Shown: positions 33,755 through 45,863, numbered from the stretch's first letter. The stretch is DNA of 64,000 bases from Moniliella sp. 'wahieum' (GCA_003971905.1 RSEE01000023.1:310001-374000); one strand, 5' to 3'. Made by a program: numbers and translations. The notes: generated by a model not told the origin, from the letters alone.

Positions 33755-36546
33755 TCAGGTCATTTCCTTGCTGCTGGTGCTCTTCAATTGTTGATTGACT
33801 GCCTCCGAACTGAGTCTGGACTGGCTGCTCCTAGCTCTCAACATCTCACGCCAAGCTGCTCGGAATACACGAAGACGGGCAGGGGTACATGGTATCATTC
33901 CAACAACAGGCCAAACAAGCAGGACAGATCGTCTAGGCTGGTCATCAACGGTCCAGGGCAGTGCAGTAAGGTAGGTGGTATACTTCAGCACCTCCCCCAG
34001 CAAGTAAACGCGCCGGCGGTGGAAGTTGGCTTGCGCACGCGCCGCGTCGGTGCGCAGCTTCAGTTCGCGTTCCAACGCCACCTCCAACATTGGCACCGTC
34101 ACATCCCACGTTTTCTGGCTGGGAGTGGTGAGGCTAGCACGCGAACGCGCGTGGGCCGGGCCCATCGGCCACCGCGCATGGAGCGTAGGCAAGAACGCTT
34201 CGTGAGCCAGCAGATCGGTCTGAACCTGCAACAGGCGAGCACGCAGTTGTACCTGTTGCTCCGCCACGCTGCGGACAGCACCCACAAGCGGAGGCATCGG
34301 TGTGACCCAGAGCGCAACGTGCAGCGGCATCTCTTTCTCAGTGCCAACCGTACGGAGGTGGCAAGATGTTCCCGGGATCCTGTGAAGCGTTCGACGAGAG
34401 AAGAGGTAGACTTATTGGAGCGCAAAGAGGCAAGCGAACGGCCACTGCCGCGCCACACCACACTCGAAGTTGGAGTTGTTGAAGGCGTCTCGATACGCTC
34501 CTCCTCATCCGACAGCGCAGAGGCCAAGGAGTACGTCGAGGAAGGCCGGGGCAGCGGACCCCAGCCGTACTCCTCTGACCCCACGGCCGGTGGCAGGGGG
34601 GGGCGCGTGCACCGGGCCGCCCAATAAAGGCAAGCGTTCACCCACTCACGAGCTAACAGCGGAGTCCCCGCCCCAAATACCCATATAGCCCCCGAGGGAA
34701 GATGAAGCGTCCACCCTGTCTTGCCCTGCGGGGGTGGGAAGTCTCCCACGGGCCCAGTCCAGGGATCATTCTTCTCCCCGTGTGCAGGAGCGAGACGAGC
34801 TCGGGAATGGGTGAGGGGAATTTCACCCGTGAGGACCGCATGGGCGCGCCAATTCCCATCACCGACAGGGGAGTTGTTGTGGGGCAGAGAGCCGACGCCC
34901 AGACGGTAAAAGCGTAAACGCCCCTCTTCAACTAGGGCAAAGGTTTCTGCCCACGAACGCAGATCCCGGTCTTTGACTCGCTTGCGCATTTCGCCAAGCG
35001 CCTGCTTACGCAACAGCAGACCCGACATGGGTGCCTCAAGGACCTCCGAGCCGTCCGCCTCTCTTTCGACCGTAGAGCTAGACTGGGAGAGACGGGATGC
35101 TGCAGGCGAACCCGATGGAGCTGGGGAGCGTGACCTGGATCTCCGAGAAGGGGTGTGGTGGGGACTGGAGGGCGGGATAGTCAACTCGATGGGGGGGAAA
35201 GAGCTGGTGCTCGCCCCAGGAACGAAGAAGGATGCTTCCCCTCTTTGGAACATCGCTGCTGCCTCGTTTGGGGACATCGCCGCTACCAGGCGCAGGGAGC
35301 CGGATCTGGTGGGTCTTGACACCCATGTACATGTCCTTCAAGAGAGTTTTCATGTCGGTACCCCACGCTTTTTCGCGTTCTTCCGTTTCCGCCTCCTCGT
35401 CAATTGACAGAGTGGAGAGTCCGGCAACGCCGAACGGCCCTGTCCCCAAAGACATGCTGATCCGATTCAAGGCGCGGGCCGCCCGACCTGGGGCATGTAT
35501 ATGTGCTCCAGTGCTCGGGGCGGGAGGAGGACCGGGGGGGAGATCGAGGGAGGGAGACTCTCGTCCCAGTCCCAGGGAAGATTCGGATCGTACCTCAGGC
35601 TCCTCTTCCAAATCGGCTCCGTGTTGGGTGAGCCAGGTGGCAGCAGGTGCCAGTCCATCCGCTGCAAGGGCATGCATCGTGTTCAGCACATAGAGCGAGT
35701 CATATGCCGTCCGTTAAGATCCGCAATGTGCAAGTCGGTGTTGAGCAAGACCAATGAGTAAGCAAGCGAATGGACAGCAGCAGGAGAGAGGAAAAGGAGG
35801 GTCCGTTGTGGCGAAGGTAGGCATTCCCAGTAACGCTGAGCAAAGCAGCGAGTAGGCGGTCGACCTGCTGGGTTTCAGCCTTGAGGTACAAGTGGTCACA
35901 CAATCGTCGGAAAGCAGCGTCTAGTCGAAGACCATGGAAATCAAGGCGAGAGAAGTATGCAGGCAGAGCTGCTTGGGCTTCTGGAAGATCGGAGCCGAGC
36001 CAGGCAGCGACTTTACTGCGCGGGAGGAAGGAGGCGTCACCTGTCCAAATGCGTCGGGCTAATGACTCGCCAATAGAATCGGCGGCGGAATCCGATACGA
36101 GCTCCTGGGTCGTGGGGGCAGGGGGGAGGCAGAGGTGGTGGTGGTTGGGGCGTGAGGCGAGGCGCGTTTGGAGACCGCGCCATCAGTTGGGGTGGAGATC
36201 GGGAGGGGTGGGGCGGAGAGGGGTGCCTTGGAGGCAGAGGTGGGGTCGAGGAAGGATTGGTCCAGAGCGAGAGCAGGCAATACGGGTGGGGCATCGGATA
36301 TAGGGAGTGGGTCGTGGGTCGTGGGGGGGTGCGGCGAGAGGCAGCGGCCATGTGCATCCAGGTCAAGAGCCGGCCACTCGTCTCCTTCATTCGCCGCCGA
36401 GAATTGCCAGGGGGGGGGTCATGAGTGGTGGTGGAGGAGATGGAGTCGGTGGCCGTGCTGAGGGAGTGGGAGTGGGATAGGGAGGAGCCTCGCTGGCTCC
36501 GCGGGGGCGAGGCGGTGCGCGAGGTTCCACGGCGGGCCATGGGCAT
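33755..36546 (-). CDS. Sec7-PH guanine nucleotide exchange factor for Arf (Syt1-like)
   Basis: Activates Arf-type small GTPases at membranes of the secretory or endocytic pathway. After a Ser/Pro-rich N-terminus, the Sec7 domain begins about 36100 (DSIGESLARRIWTGDASFLP) and continues LDAAFRRLCDHLYLKAETQQ, where the Glu of KAET is the expected catalytic glutamic finger. It then runs VDRLLAAFAQRYWECLPS and HSLAYSLVLLNTDLHIADLN to about 35640. The PH domain (about 35040-34560) reads APMSGLLLRKQALGEMRKR, LTGEIPLTHSRA, LHLPSGAIWVFGAG and WVNACLYWAARCTRP, the last two typical of Syt1. A C-terminal helical region (LEVALERELKLRTDAARAQA, YLLGEVLKYTTYLTAL) ends at 33755. Frame breaks occur near 35842, 35690, 35225 and 34330. 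The start at 36546 (MPMARRGTSRTASPPRS) is the first Met of the Ser-rich lead; an upstream start cannot be excluded. Confidence 0.85.
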
Positions 36547-37475
36547 GGCGGCGCAGCTGGTGCCAGCGCGAGACGTGGCCCGAGTCGGAGGCGGAGGGGA
36601 AGACGATGGCGCGGGGAGCGGCGGACGCGGGGGATGTGGGGGGTGCGGGTCCTGCTTGGCGCGACGGGCGTGGGCGCTGCCGTGGGAAGGATGCGGCACG
36701 CGAGATGGGCGCTGTGGAGGAGGACGTGGGGGGGGTGGGGGGGGGTCGGGGCGGCAGGGGGGGGGTGTGGAGGCTGGGGATCGTCAGGGGCGTGGAGGCC
36801 GTAAGCTGGCGGGGTGCGGTGCCCGGCAGCACGTGGACGGAGCACAGGCAGAAGAGCGCACCCGCGCATCCGCGCCCAGCACACTCAGGCCGTCCCATCC
36901 GCGCCACACACACTGGCGCCGTGCCAAGCGGTGACAACCCTAGGCCATGCGCCGCGCGCGGCCTGCTCGGCTACGACCTGCCAGGGCACCCTCCCCGCCC
37001 CCTGCACCATCCTGCACCCCTTGCAGGGTGTCGAAGCAGGATGGCTTATCGCCTGGCCACTGCCCCCGCGCCCGGTCACATGTCACATGTCATATGCTCA
37101 TCACACATCACGTGACGCCACCCACAGCTTGTCACACCGACACGTCACACGTGTCACAGGGGCCAGCCGCGATCACAGCGATCCACGAGCCACGGGTCCA
37201 AGTGGCACTGGGAAACAACCCCCTGTTTCCTATGTGGGTTGTTTCCTATGCCCATTCACCATCGACATCATCTCATCGGCCATTGAATTTGACATGGGAC
37301 TCCATCAGATACTACTACCCCTTCCGTCCTACAAAAATGGAAATCCCATTTGCCCTATTTAGATCTTAGACCTCAGAGATCTACACCTCACTCAGGCCTT
37401 CTTCACAGGCACATGCAACCAAGTCATATGATTCATCACAGCAGAGCCAGGTGTCATAGTCGCTTTGGTGTATCT
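36547..37475. other. G-rich intergenic region
   Basis: The 5' side of the Sec7-PH gene is very G-rich on the + strand, with several runs of 5-9 G between 36725 and 36770. A Pro-rich frame on the minus strand extends to about 36884 and could be an N-terminal extension of the Sec7 gene, but it is pure low complexity. From 37075 to 37150 there are CACATGTCACATGTCATATG words. Nothing else is recognised. Confidence 0.4.
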
Positions 37476-40400
37476 CTACTCGTCCGCGTCCTCGGAGCCA
37501 AACCCGTCCGACCATTCGGCGATCATGTCGAAGCCCTCTGGTTCCACCATATCCGCCATGTCCAACTCGTAATCCGGATCGTCCCAATCCACCTCTTCGC
37601 CGTAGTCTGTTCCCTCCGGCACAGTTGCCTTCTTGTTTCCCGACCCACCCTTGCCTTGGTGCTCAGAGGTCGAATCAGTTTTGCGGTCGACGTTCGTACT
37701 CCCTGGGATGCCCTTGGATGAGTCATGCACGGTGCCGGAAACATCAGTCTTGCTCTTGACTTGAGATGCAGCTTTCTCACCCTTCAGCCCCTCAGGTACA
37801 GGCGTAACACCATCCGCGGGATCTTCATGTTTAGACGGAGGTTGCGTCTGGGGAGCAGGCTGTTGGGAAGCATTTGTCTTGGAGATCTTGGGCTGCGAGT
37901 GCACGTCCTCAGGCTTGGATTTGGACTCAGACAGCTTCTGCGCCTCTGGAACGGCCACGCCAACGGTTTGGGCCTCTTTCTTCTGCTCTGTTTCCTTCCC
38001 TTCTTCATTTTCTCCGTCATCTTCTTCATACTCTGGTTCCCCGAGGAAATCGCCGTATCCTGCATCGTGGTCCACCCCCTCCACCTCATCCACATCTTCG
38101 TCCACATCCAAATCATGCTCCAAGCCGAGGTCCTCGCTGTCATCCAGGCCGAGACGCGACGTAGAGCCACCCAATCTCTCCGGCCGAGGCTGATCAGCAG
38201 AATCTGAAGACACAGAGGTATGTGGTGCAATAATGCTCATAGGGGGCCTGGAAATTCCGTCAACGCCCAAACCCACCCGAGTCGGCTTTGTTGTGGTGAA
38301 CGTGGCCCCGGTATTGGAAGGAGCAGGAGAACTGGTGGCGCTTTCGCTGGTCTGAGCGGTAGCAGAATTGCAGGTTTGGTCCTTAGTTTGATCCATAGCT
38401 TGGTCATTTGCTTTGCCTTTAGCTTTGCCTTTAGCTTTGCCTTTAGCTTTACCTTTAGCTTTACCCTTAGCTTGGACTTTATCTTGGTCTTGATCTTGAT
38501 CATTGGCTTGATCCTTAGCTTGATCCTTAGCTTGGTCCTTGGCTTGGTCCTTGGCTTGGTCCTTAGCTTGATCATTAGCTTGGTCTTTAGCTTTGCCTTT
38601 AGCCTGGTCCTTAACTTGGCCCAGAGACCCGTTCTCGGCCTGATTCTTAGGCTCATTTAGCCTCGTTTTCAGTCGTCCCCTTAGTTACGCCCTTGACCAC
38701 GTCCTTAGGTTCGTCCTTAGGTTCGTTTTTAGGTTCATCCTTAGGTCCGTTCTTAGGTTCGTCTTTATATTCGACCGTAGGCTGGCCCTTGTGCTCTTTT
38801 GTGGTTCCCTCCTTGAACTTCGCTTGGGAGTCTTCATTTTCCATCTCTCCGGTTTCTCCTGGCTCGTGGGAGCGGTCTTGGCTTCATGGGCCTTGTGAGA
38901 TTCAAACGTGACCTTCTCGGGTTTGTCACCAGATCCGGCCGTAGTCTGCATAAACATTTTTGAGGTGGCTGGCGCATCCAGCGTTCGCTTTTTGTGTGGG
39001 GGTACCAAAACGGGACCAGTGGGAGCCGAGGCGTTCGTCTTGGGTGCGGGCACGGACACATGGGGGGGCAAGGAAGTAGGCTCTACCTTGAGCTCATCCT
39101 TGACTTTAGACTCTCTACTGGGCGTGTTCTGCTCCTCAGAGTCAAGAGCCGCCTCCTTACCCATCTCATTCTCCTTGGGCTTTTGCTTCTCCTGAGAGCT
39201 GGCTTCAGCGTTCGCCTCGGAATTTCAGACTTGGACACCAGCTCCGCTCCCTTCTTTCGCCCATTTTCTGCACCAGTATCCTTGAGTTCTTGTGACTGGG
39301 GTCCTGGAGAGAAGAAAGTGTCTGGTAAAGGCTTGGAAGGCACCTGCTGCCCCGTAGCTGCGGCTGACCCAGCACCCAAAGGAAACGCAAACTTGAAGCC
39401 TGTCATGGCAGGCGCTTTCCTCTCCTCATCAGGGGGAAAGGACTTGGGTCGGATGTTTCCTGGCGCCGAGGGAGTAAAGGAGTGCGCGCCCGCTCCGCTG
39501 GCTGGGGTTAACCCTGCGGCTGCGGCATCACCAACAGCATGTCCAACCAATGACGGCTCGGAAGTCTGTCCGAGCGTGCCAGGCCGTTCACCCAGACTGA
39601 ACCGGTCAGTCGAAGGCAGAACATCTGCTGTAGGGGTCCGCGCGCCAAGGACGACGGGAGGCCCCGCGGAAATGGGGAAATCGGGAAGGGCCTCAGTACG
39701 ATGAGTGAGAATCGGGGTGGACTGGGCGTGGTAAAAAGCAGTAGCTACAGCGGGGCCCGTGCGCATGCGGGTGAGGACCTGTGTAGCCGCCCGGGAGGAT
39801 GGGCGAGATGAGGAAGAGGAGGGCGAGGATGAGCTAGCGAGTAAGGCAGGTGTGTCGGGCGCGGCCATGTGTGCGCTGAGCTCGAGTTGATCCAAAGCGA
39901 GCGACGAGACGAGTGATTGGGAGGCGATGCTGCGCATCGTCCCAAGTATCACGCCAAGAGGTGGCAGCCTCGCTTGCTGTGTACGTCGCGAACGTTGAAC
40001 CGACAAAGAGGCCAAACGGTCTTCCAACTCATCCGTCTGTCGTTGCATCTCATCCATCTTCTTCCTCAATTGGACCTGAGCCGTGGCTTGTTCGGCCCCA
40101 ATTTTCTGACACGCGCTGGGCAGCGTACTCAGGGTCCATCTGTGCCTGCACAAAGCACGCACCCTCGATTCTCTTCGCCTCTAATGCCGCCCCCCCATTG
40201 CGCAAAGCCGTGATCCGACAGTTTTCCTCTGAACAGTTCTTTCCCAGTGATTCGACCTGAGAAGCAAGCTCGTCAATCACAGCTAGCAGTTGCTGTGCAT
40301 CTCCAAGAGCCCATGAGCCAGAGAGGTCCGCAAGCTTCTTTTCTCCCGTTCGACGCCTTATGCCAGCAACTTGCTCCCCCTGGTCTCGGGCGCGATTTCT

Positions 40401-41024
40401 TAACTGGATAAAAAAGTTAGTTCCTGATCAAGCAGTCGACCAAAACGAAACATACTGATGCCAGATCATGCTCGAGAGACTGGTAGACATTGTAAAACGC
40501 AGTTTGAATCTCTTGTGTAACTGCCGCAGGATCTGATCCAGCGACAGTAGGCAGTGAAGAATGATGAGGGGGAATAACGGGTGAAACAAAAGAAGGTGCA
40601 CCAAATGGTGTAGACTTGTCCTTCTCCACCGCCGCCATGTCGACATTCAAGTCTGACTGGTTCTTCTTAGGAATGTCTTCGTTTTGGACAATTTCAGTAG
40701 GAATCCTCGGGCCAGCGAGACTGGCAGAATGCTTCGCACTAGGCGGTGAAGGCGCCGGGGGATCAGCCTTCGGATGCGTAGCCGGATCAGAAGCGGTTAC
40801 AGGAGATGGTGACTTTGGCTCGGTTTAGGTGTTGCCTTACTTGCCTCGCCCAGACCACTGAAAGCAGAAGATGAGGATGCTTCTCCCCCATTTTCCCCCT
40901 TGGCAGTAGAGCGAGATTCCGTTGGCGGCGTCAAGACTGCCTTCGGTGCGTCCGGCCGCTTGTCAAGCCCCTGAGAACGTTGGGTTTTGCCTTTCTTTCC
41001 CTTCGAGTGCTTCCCGCCGGGCAT
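37476..41024 (-). CDS. Coiled-coil protein with tandem KDQ/KGKA repeats and acidic C-terminus
   Basis: I do not recognise a named family. Start MPGGKHSKGKKGKTQRSQGL at 41024 (very basic). A Ser/Pro-rich segment with KPSPKSPSPVTAS follows, then a predicted helical and coiled-coil region: AVTQEIQTAFYNVYQSLEHD, intron 40404-40455 (GTATGT...AACTAAC...CCAG), LRNRARDQGEQVAGIRRRTG, DAQQLLAVIDELASQVESLG and QLRKKMDEMQRQTDELEDRL. After this is a long disordered part with TGFKFAFPLGAGSAA. At about 38660-38390 come tandem repeats of AKDQAKDQ and KAKGKAKGKA, and then a strongly acidic tail ending DMIAEWSDGFGSEDADE at 37476. Frame breaks are near 40815, 40115, 39220, 38845 and 38665. The coiled coil plus disordered repeats could suit a scaffold such as a nuclear-pore component, but no propeller and no FG array is present, so this stays open. 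Confidence 0.6.
38390..38660 (-). repeat. In-gene tandem repeat encoding KDQA/KGKA units
   Basis: About 270 nt of short tandem units (ttagcttggtcc, ttagctttgcct and variants on the + strand). In the gene frame they encode alternating AKDQ and AKGK tetrapeptides. In other frames they give meaningless hydrophobic or basic peptides. A weaker related array (PKDEPKNE-type) follows at about 38690-38790. Confidence 0.8.
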
Positions 41025-41295
41025 AGTCGGGCTTGATGGTGGTTGGGATGGAGAGAGAAGACGATGTTGGATCGTTGATCGTCGATCATTATTGGTGGGT
41101 AGAGCCGTTGTGGACACGCTGTCAATGCTTACGTACACCACCTGGGTAGCCAATTCTTTGATGAAGGGGGAAGTCCGTGCGCACAGAAAATGGGACATCC
41201 ACCCCCGCCCCACACTCATCATGCATCACCACGTTCGTTTATCCTAGTAACCATGGCCAGCACGAGCCTTGACTTCTTTGCGTCTTCTGATGTAT

Positions 41296-41341
41296 TCATG
41301 TCATTTACGGGACTTGAGGCTGGGACCAAGAAACGCTGCAC
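41296..41341 (+). repeat. REP-A copy 5, diverged
   Basis: 'tcatttacgggacttgaggctgggaccaagaaacgctgcacc' matches the REP-A core (cattgacagagcttaaggctgggacagg.aaacgc) with several changes. It lies immediately upstream of REP-B, so here the two repeats form one composite unit. Confidence 0.5.
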
Positions 41342-41535
41342 CTGTCAGTGTCATAGTTTGGCTGATCTCGCTCCTATGTTTCCAATTTCTTCGTCCCGAC
41401 GAGCGTCTCGTTCGTTCCCGGCTGTTCTTCCGCTTCGCCCCACGTCCTCTGCTGTTGCTTCTTCCCCACGAACTATTTCTACAACCCTTGCCTAGTCCCG
41501 ACTCTGGTCACCCTCGCCTTAGCCCCGACTGTGAC
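41342..41535 (+). repeat. Dispersed repeat REP-B, copy 2
   Basis: Aligns over its whole length with the reverse complement of 20320-20509. Both copies end with CGCCTTAGCCCCGACTGTGA. Confidence 0.7.
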
Positions 41536-41812
41536 AGTCAGGCTCGTTCATTGAGTTCATCGGGCGAATAAACCGCAAACAAGACCATCCCTATTGGCCC
41601 TCCCTTCATCGATCCCCAGTCCCTCTCCATCCTCTCAGTAATACTAAGCACAGGGACGCTCAGGACATAAAATGCCCGACCACCACTCATCAACATACAT
41701 TCAAACTTGATTCGCCTCTGCGTATATACGCCCACGCAACCTTGGCACTCACAACCATCCCCCGTTTCAGTGTTCTCCCCTCCTTTTTAATGTCGTTGAT
41801 GATATCCAACCC

Positions 41813-44800
41813 TCAGGGTGTCCAACCCCCCAATCTCAACTGAGCTGTTATCCTCGACAGCCTAGAGAAGATAGGCAAGTCTCCCCTCCATTCCTGCGCG
41901 GCAGGATACAGATTCGTGCTAATCTGGTGTCCAGCGCCCCCCAGAAGCACCTCCTTCTGTATAGGCACTGAAGCCGGTTGTGAATGCTGTCGGCTTTCGA
42001 TACTTGGAGTGACACCAAAATGTGCTTTCTCCATGTCCGAAGGCTGGAGCAGTGCCACTGCCTCCTCATCTTCTTTGGACACGGAAGGGGAAGAGGAAGA
42101 GGAACTGGACGGGTCCTCTGTGTGAGAAGAGAGGGAGGGCAAGGTTGACCCCTCCGATCTTTGGTTTTCCTCAGGATCACTGGCCCTGAGGGATCCCGCC
42201 CCGCCCGTGCTCTCAATGTCCAAGGAAAAAGATGGCGGCGTCTGTCTGGAAAGCCAAGTTGGATGAGGGGGCGTCCTCATCCCCAACACGGAGGCACTTT
42301 GTTCCAGTGGAACTGGAGTTGATGATGCGTTCACTGGAGGAAAGGCATCCAGCGGAAGTAAAGGAGTGATATTTTTCCCCTCCACCTCTTCATCCACGAG
42401 AATCTTCGGTGGGTGTACGTGGCAGGTCGATCCCAGCTTTCCTGGATCAATCCATGGCTATTACCCCCGAGCGCTGTCCGTTCGCCGACGGTAGAATAAG
42501 AGGTAAGCAGCGGGGGTCTTGATCGCATCTGCAACCAAGATGGGGGTGACTGTGTCATCATTAAACTGGTACCACTTTCCCCTTCAGAGGGTCTTGCAAA
42601 AGCAGTATAATGGCCACCCCGTTGCAATCCATAATGGTTAACCACCGCATACAAGTCATACACGCATCCTTCCTTAGTGTCCCGCGCAGACAAAGGGGCG
42701 TGCCCATACGCGCCCAAGTCCAATTCGTAGGGGAAGCACCAAATCGTCCAATTTGCAACTCGGAGAGACAGCTGAAAAGCGTTTAAGGTGAATGACAAGA
42801 ACGTCGGGCAACTTCCACAACTGGATTTGTGGTGGCTTTTCGACGCCGCTCGCAGTTGGTGCAATACCAAAGGTCTCCTTCACCCAGCTGTTCGGGTAAA
42901 CTCATCTAAACAATCCCGAAGCGTCAGGCCCTCCTTCTTTTCTTCCCCTGTGGTAGAAGAGATATCTTCTGTTCCTTCTGGTCCTTTTGAGACATTTTTG
43001 GTTCCCTCATGTGGAAGAGACTCGTCCGACTTGCGCTGTGTTGACTCCTTGTTCTGCAAATTCTCTTTTCCCCCCGTAGGCCGAGAGTTTTGGACCTCGA
43101 ACATTCCTGTGCTTGCCCCCTCGGACCATACACACGCAACCCCTGCCCACGAAGAGATGAATGGAGTGGGAGGCCTTTCCCCTGATGGTTCATCAGGCCT
43201 GTTGGAGTGCTCGTCGCCCTCAGAGAGTAGCCGCTCAACCCGGATTTCAAAGCTCTCGTGGTTTAATCCACCAGCTGAACGAGGGAGTTCTCCCTCGCCC
43301 TCGAAATAGAAATACTCTCTTGTACCGAGGAGACGTGGCGTTGCCTTCTCTGCAGATAGCGAGGCAGTAGTAGACCCGGGGACTTCATCCCGACTTGACG
43401 GATGATCGAGAAGGGAAGAGTACTTCCCACAATAGTATTCCTTGGTGTAACGCATCTCCACCCGACAGCGGACCCGATCCGGTTTATTCCGCAACGCGGC
43501 CGGCACAGTAACGAGAAGAAAGCCTCATATCCATCTCCCTTTCGCTGGAAGCTGAACACAGGTACAACGACACCGCATTGCCCCTTCCTTCTGGGCCCAA
43601 CATGTGCCGATCCACTTTCCAAGGCAGCAAGTACGCGACAAGGACGTCTTGACCTTCTCCCAGTTCGGCGACGGGATCCCAGTCGTTGCACCAATGTTGG
43701 ATAACATGATCGCGGACCAAGGCGAGGACAAGGCGATCAACAACGCGAACGTGACAGGCAGTAGCAACGCGTTCCTTGACATGAACGAGAATGCTATCTC
43801 GGCGCACCTCGATGGGCAGCCACCAGGCTGGGTTGTGGTAGGGGATTACCAACACGTCGGTGCTCCAGGTGCGGTGTGTCGGAACAGGCAGAGTGAGATA
43901 CATAAAGGGATCAAAAGTGAGGGACTCCCTCTTGCACGCAGAGCAAATCAAAGTGGACTGGAACTGGCCCTGGAAAAGGTCCACAATGATACTGTCGTTC
44001 CTACCTTTGTAGAGATCCCAATGGGCCTGGGCAAATGCAGCTCGTGCTTCGTCGTTACCACCTTTCCACTCGGGGAGAGAGGAGGATGGCTTGACCCGCG
44101 CTCGATTTAGGTCCTCGTGTAGTGTATCCAGTAGGAAGGCGAGCAATTCCTGGCTATCTTGCTGCTCAAAACCAGCAAACTGCGATCCCAGCGCGGCAAG
44201 GGAGTTTTTGAACTCCTTTGGGCTGACAGAATTTTTGGAGTATGCAACTCCATCGTTCTTGCTCTTCCGGTTTGGATCCCACATGGCCTTCAGGAGCCGC
44301 TGAAACGCTAGGGCCAGTTTTCCTCCAGATCCCAGCGGATTGTGGCGATTAAGTTCCTGGGACACGATGGGCGCCATAAAGTAGGCTTGCATCTCACGCG
44401 TATGAGAAAGACATTGGATGGCACTGTTCATGTAGCAGGTGTTGCCCAAGTTGTCCAACCCCACCACACCCGGTACAAGGGTGTTGGGGGCTAGCCTGGG
44501 TTTCCCCTCTTGAGAACCTAAACTAGTATCCTTCAGGCGTGGAGGGCAGGCAGGGGTGGGAATAGCCTGCTCTACTGTCTTGACAGTGGCGGAAGGCAAG
44601 GTGAGAGGGCTCGTATGAGGTGCGAAAGAGGGCTTGGGGTTCATTTTCATCTCGTACTTTACTATAGACGAGGAGGACGAAGAACGCCTGGGCTCATCTT
44701 TCCCATTGGTGCTTTTCACTCTTTGTTCCAACTTATTCTCCTTCTTGGCGTTCAACTCCTCCGGCTGGCGCCCCCATTTCGTCCACTTACTGGTAGAATA

Positions 44801-45863
44801 GGTCCGATTTTCAACAGGGAATAACTCTGTCCCAGCCCTAGGATATGGATGAAATCTGGTGCCAGGTAACTTGCTGTAAATGGGATTGCGTTCTTGTCGC
44901 TCCAGTTGCGCGGGTACGGGGTCGGCGAGTTCTTCCACTCCCAACACATGGAGGGGCAGGGAACACTCTCCGATCATTGGATCTACTTTATCCATCTCGA
45001 TGGTCTCCCACAGAGAACCGGTCGACGCAATTAGCGCGAGGCTTATATCCGAAGGGGATGATACCAAATCGGGGACATAAGCTTGGGGGAGACGGGCAAG
45101 GCGAAGAGATTTGGAAGAAAGGTTGAGTCCAGCTTGGGCTTGAACCATTACGACGCTCAATCGGGTGTTATTGGAAGGGTAGAGCGTCACTTTTGTGCGT
45201 GCATTTGGTAGGGGTGGGAAAGATCCGATTCGGACAACCCAAATGTCCACGGGGTAGAGGTCAATGCTTAGATTTCCACGGGGGGGTGCGGCTACTACGA
45301 CGGGCCGGGGGAAAGCAGGTCCGTCGACCTTATAATCTGAGCTAGAATGTGGGAAACAAACCAGGCAGGCAACGGTTAGTCTCGCGTTGTTGGGTATTGT
45401 ATAGAGTGAAGACGGGAGGACTACTCCTAAACGACGAATACGTACCCATTTACTAGAGAGAGCCAGATGTTTTCGGGGACTGTGAAGAATTCCTCTTCAC
45501 GCAAATTCCGGCGGAGATGAGAGAAGCCGTTCTGGTCCGGTGGACCAGCAGCAAGGCGCCATGTTTGGATATGCCCACTTTCAAAGTACTTCGGAAGCAC
45601 GTACCATGTCTCCCCCAGTCCAAACGGAATGTTGTGGCAGAGGGCACATAAGAACTCATCAAAAATGGCGGTAAAGGGAGGCCAGAAACTTTCCCTCCTA
45701 GAGTTAAAAAAAGCAGGAGGCGACGGAGTGCGACAGGTAACGGGCTCCAGCGACGAAGTGGGCCGGACTGTTTCTTCAGGAAGAAGGATTGGGGGCGGGA
45801 GTGGGGACGGCTGCGAAGTCGTTTGGGTGGCATGGTCTCGTGGAAAGAGAACATGTTGCCCAT
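41813..45863 (-). CDS. Ubiquitin-specific protease (UBP12/USP15-like, peptidase C19)
   Basis: A deubiquitinase with a DUSP-like N-terminal region followed by a split catalytic domain. An early segment reads GETWYVLPKYFESGHIQTW. After an intron starting near 45445 (donor GTACGT, acceptor at or near 45337) comes VDIWVVRIGSFPPLPNARTK, a ubiquitin-like linker. The Cys box is GVVGLDNLGNTCYMNSAIQ (about 44440), followed by GFEQQDSQELLAFLLDTLHE. A zinc-ribbon CSACKRESLTFDPFMYL precedes a long acidic insert, and a second pair of cysteines occurs in DLWYCTNCE. The His box is YGLQRGGHYTAFARP (about 42610), followed by WYQFNDDTVTPI and AAYLLFYRRR. A Ser/Pro-rich tail ends at 41813. Frame breaks occur near 45700, 43510, 42880, 42740, 42580 and 42420. 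The start is uncertain: ATG 45863 (MGNMFSFHETMPPKRLR) is used, with a T-run slip near 45705 needed to reach the DUSP segment; an exon upstream of the acceptor near 45900 is possible. Confidence 0.85.

Larger units (their letters stand above)
41025..41812. other. Intergenic region holding REP-A and REP-B
   Basis: Between the coiled-coil gene's 5' end and the 3' end of the protease gene. The recognisable content is the REP-A fragment and the REP-B copy listed below. No gene is supported. Confidence 0.5.

Noticed and set aside
36152-36934. Gly-rich + strand ORFs and Pro-rich minus-strand ORFs around 36.2-36.9 kb
   Set aside because: They overlap the Sec7-PH gene's N-terminal low-complexity region. 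Only the frame leading into the Sec7 domain is supported.
38220-38660. A + strand ORF with about 100 hydrophobic residues that looks like a multi-span membrane protein
   Set aside because: It is the antisense of the KDQA/KGKA tandem repeat. The minus strand continues the coiled-coil gene on both sides, so the + strand reading is a shadow.
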